In this document: positions 63,519 to 64,000 of the stretch, in pieces
How positions within the stretch are numbered: position 1 is the first letter of the stretch
Layout: each line of letters opens with the position of its first letter
Notes under the pieces: model-generated
Told to the model about the DNA's origin: nothing
Databases searched by the model: none
The model's input: only the letters and a program-made list of their open reading frames with translations
NCBI GenBank assembly: GCA_028285685.1
Contig: JANQOR010000035.1
Location: 174,577-238,576, forward strand
DNA: 64,000 nt
From: Cyclobacteriaceae bacterium
GTDB taxonomy: Bacteria > Bacteroidota > Bacteroidia > Cytophagales > Cyclobacteriaceae
Direction: 5' to 3'
Position numbers and translations under genes: made by a program

Positions 63519-63830
63519 ATGTACGTTATAGTAGACATTGCGGGCAAGCAGTTTAAGGCCGAGAAAGACAAGTTTCTTTACGCACCATTGCAGGATGCGA
63601 AGGAAGGGTCAAAAGTGAATTTTGACAAAGTATTGCTTGTTGATGACGAGGGTAAAGTGAAGGTTGGAGCACCCACTGTGAAGGGGGCGAAAGTGTCTGG
63701 TAAGATTCTGGAACATGTGAAAGATGATAAGGTGGTGGTCTTCAAAAAGAAGAGAAGAAAGGGCTATAAAGTGAAGAACGGTCATAGGCAGCAGTTCTCT
63801 AAAATTTTGATTGAAGATATAAAAGGATAA
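63519..63830 (+). CDS. rplU: 50S ribosomal protein L21
   Basis: A 103-residue ribosomal protein. The opening MYVIVDIAGKQFKAEKDKFL and the ending FKKKRRKGYKVKNGHRQQFS are diagnostic for bL21, which binds 23S rRNA. It is followed by rpmA after six bases, the usual order, and has a consensus promoter upstream. Confidence 0.98.
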   Translation: MYVIVDIAGKQFKAEKDKFLYAPLQDAKEGSKVNFDKVLLVDDEGKVKVGAPTVKGAKVSGKILEHVKDDKVVVFKKKRRKGYKVKNGHRQQFSKILIEDIKG

Positions 63831-63836
63831 GATCTC

Positions 63837-64000
63837 ATGGCACACAAGAAAGGAGCCGGTAGTTCCAATAACGGTAGAGAATCAGAAAGTAAACGACTTG
63901 GCGTAAAGATCTACGGCGGTCAGAAAGTGGTAGCTGGAAATATTATTGTTCGACAAAGAGGAACAAAGCATCACCCTGGTAATAATGTAGGTCTTGGGAA
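63837..64000 (+). CDS. rpmA: 50S ribosomal protein L27, partial
   Basis: The first 54 codons are present up to the window edge: [20 protein letters not shown], then [20 protein letters not shown] and RGTKHHPG. This is bL27, whose N-terminal tail reaches the peptidyl-transferase centre. The N terminus begins directly with AHKKGAGSS, without the cleaved extension seen in Firmicutes. The C terminus is cut off. Confidence 0.97.
   Translation, partial: MAHKKGAGSSNNGRESESKRLGVKIYGGQKVVAGNIIVRQRGTKHHPGNNVGLG

Noticed and set aside
63837-64000. A cleaved N-terminal extension on ribosomal protein L27.
   Set aside because: The protein begins directly AHKKGAGSS; the extension known from Firmicutes is not present.

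Overview
The window is a chromosomal stretch of a free-living, probably marine, aerobic Bacteroidota, most likely of the order Cytophagales. Supporting signs are promoters with the Bacteroidota -7 element TAnnTTTG (several with a TTTG -33 element), TonB-dependent receptors, a GIN-domain (DUF2807) lipoprotein, a DUF5606 protein, WbqC, an M56/TonB fusion paired with BlaI, and aerobic class Ia ribonucleotide reductase. I see no rRNA, tRNA, CRISPR array, insertion sequence or prophage. This is core-like chromosome with small accessory patches.

Layout. 1-5.8 kb: a lipid module. A leftward operon encodes a serine palmitoyltransferase-like enzyme, a ceramide-reductase-like epimerase and a GNAT-type ceramide-synthase-like protein, followed by a partial FabZ-like dehydratase. 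Next to it lie a CTP:inositol-phosphate cytidylyltransferase-like gene and myo-inositol-1-phosphate synthase. Together they suggest a route to inositol-headgroup sphingolipids through CDP-inositol. 5.9-9.9 kb: YrdC/Sua5, WbqC, ClpC. 10-14.2 kb: a rightward cluster (membrane proteins, a small winged-helix regulator, TPR protein, TonB-dependent receptor) with matching operator-like repeats before two of its genes. 14-21 kb: VWA-like membrane protein, FabG, three tandem secreted paralogs of an unrecognised family, dihydrolipoamide dehydrogenase, MaoC hydratase. 21-23 kb: BlaI/M56-TonB pair under three palindromic operators.

23-33.7 kb: S9 peptidase, SucD, DUF2807, HTTM membrane protein, threonine aldolase, two EamA transporters, a coiled-coil lipoprotein, RarA, an outer-membrane barrel. 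33.9-36.4 kb: DUF5606 and sulfotransferase genes, then a poorly coding patch with a broken reading frame, a small secreted protein and degenerate direct repeats. 36.4-38.6 kb: HutG-HutF (end of histidine degradation). 38.6-45.1 kb: AraC-type membrane regulator bracketed by 14-bp repeats, an Npt-like transporter, a Tat-type aldo/keto reductase, a MacB/FtsX-like permease. 45.2-51.8 kb: RidA, an alanine symporter with a large insert overlapping a TonB-dependent receptor gene, YjbR, SRPBCC, TfoX, RuvB. 51.9-57.5 kb: ApbE, ZIP transporter, then an acetate uptake and activation unit (DUF4212 + symporter + Acs). 57.6-59.3 kb: orphan histidine kinase. 59.7-63.1 kb: nrdB-nrdA. 63.5 kb to the end: rplU and partial rpmA.

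Genes are tightly packed. Many neighbours overlap by 1-28 nt, and four convergent pairs share their stop-codon bases. Several operons (spt, fabG, a DMT transporter, hutGF) have the -7 element only 4-5 nt before the start codon, which implies leaderless mRNAs. All functional calls are from reading the sequence and recalling family features; no database search was run.
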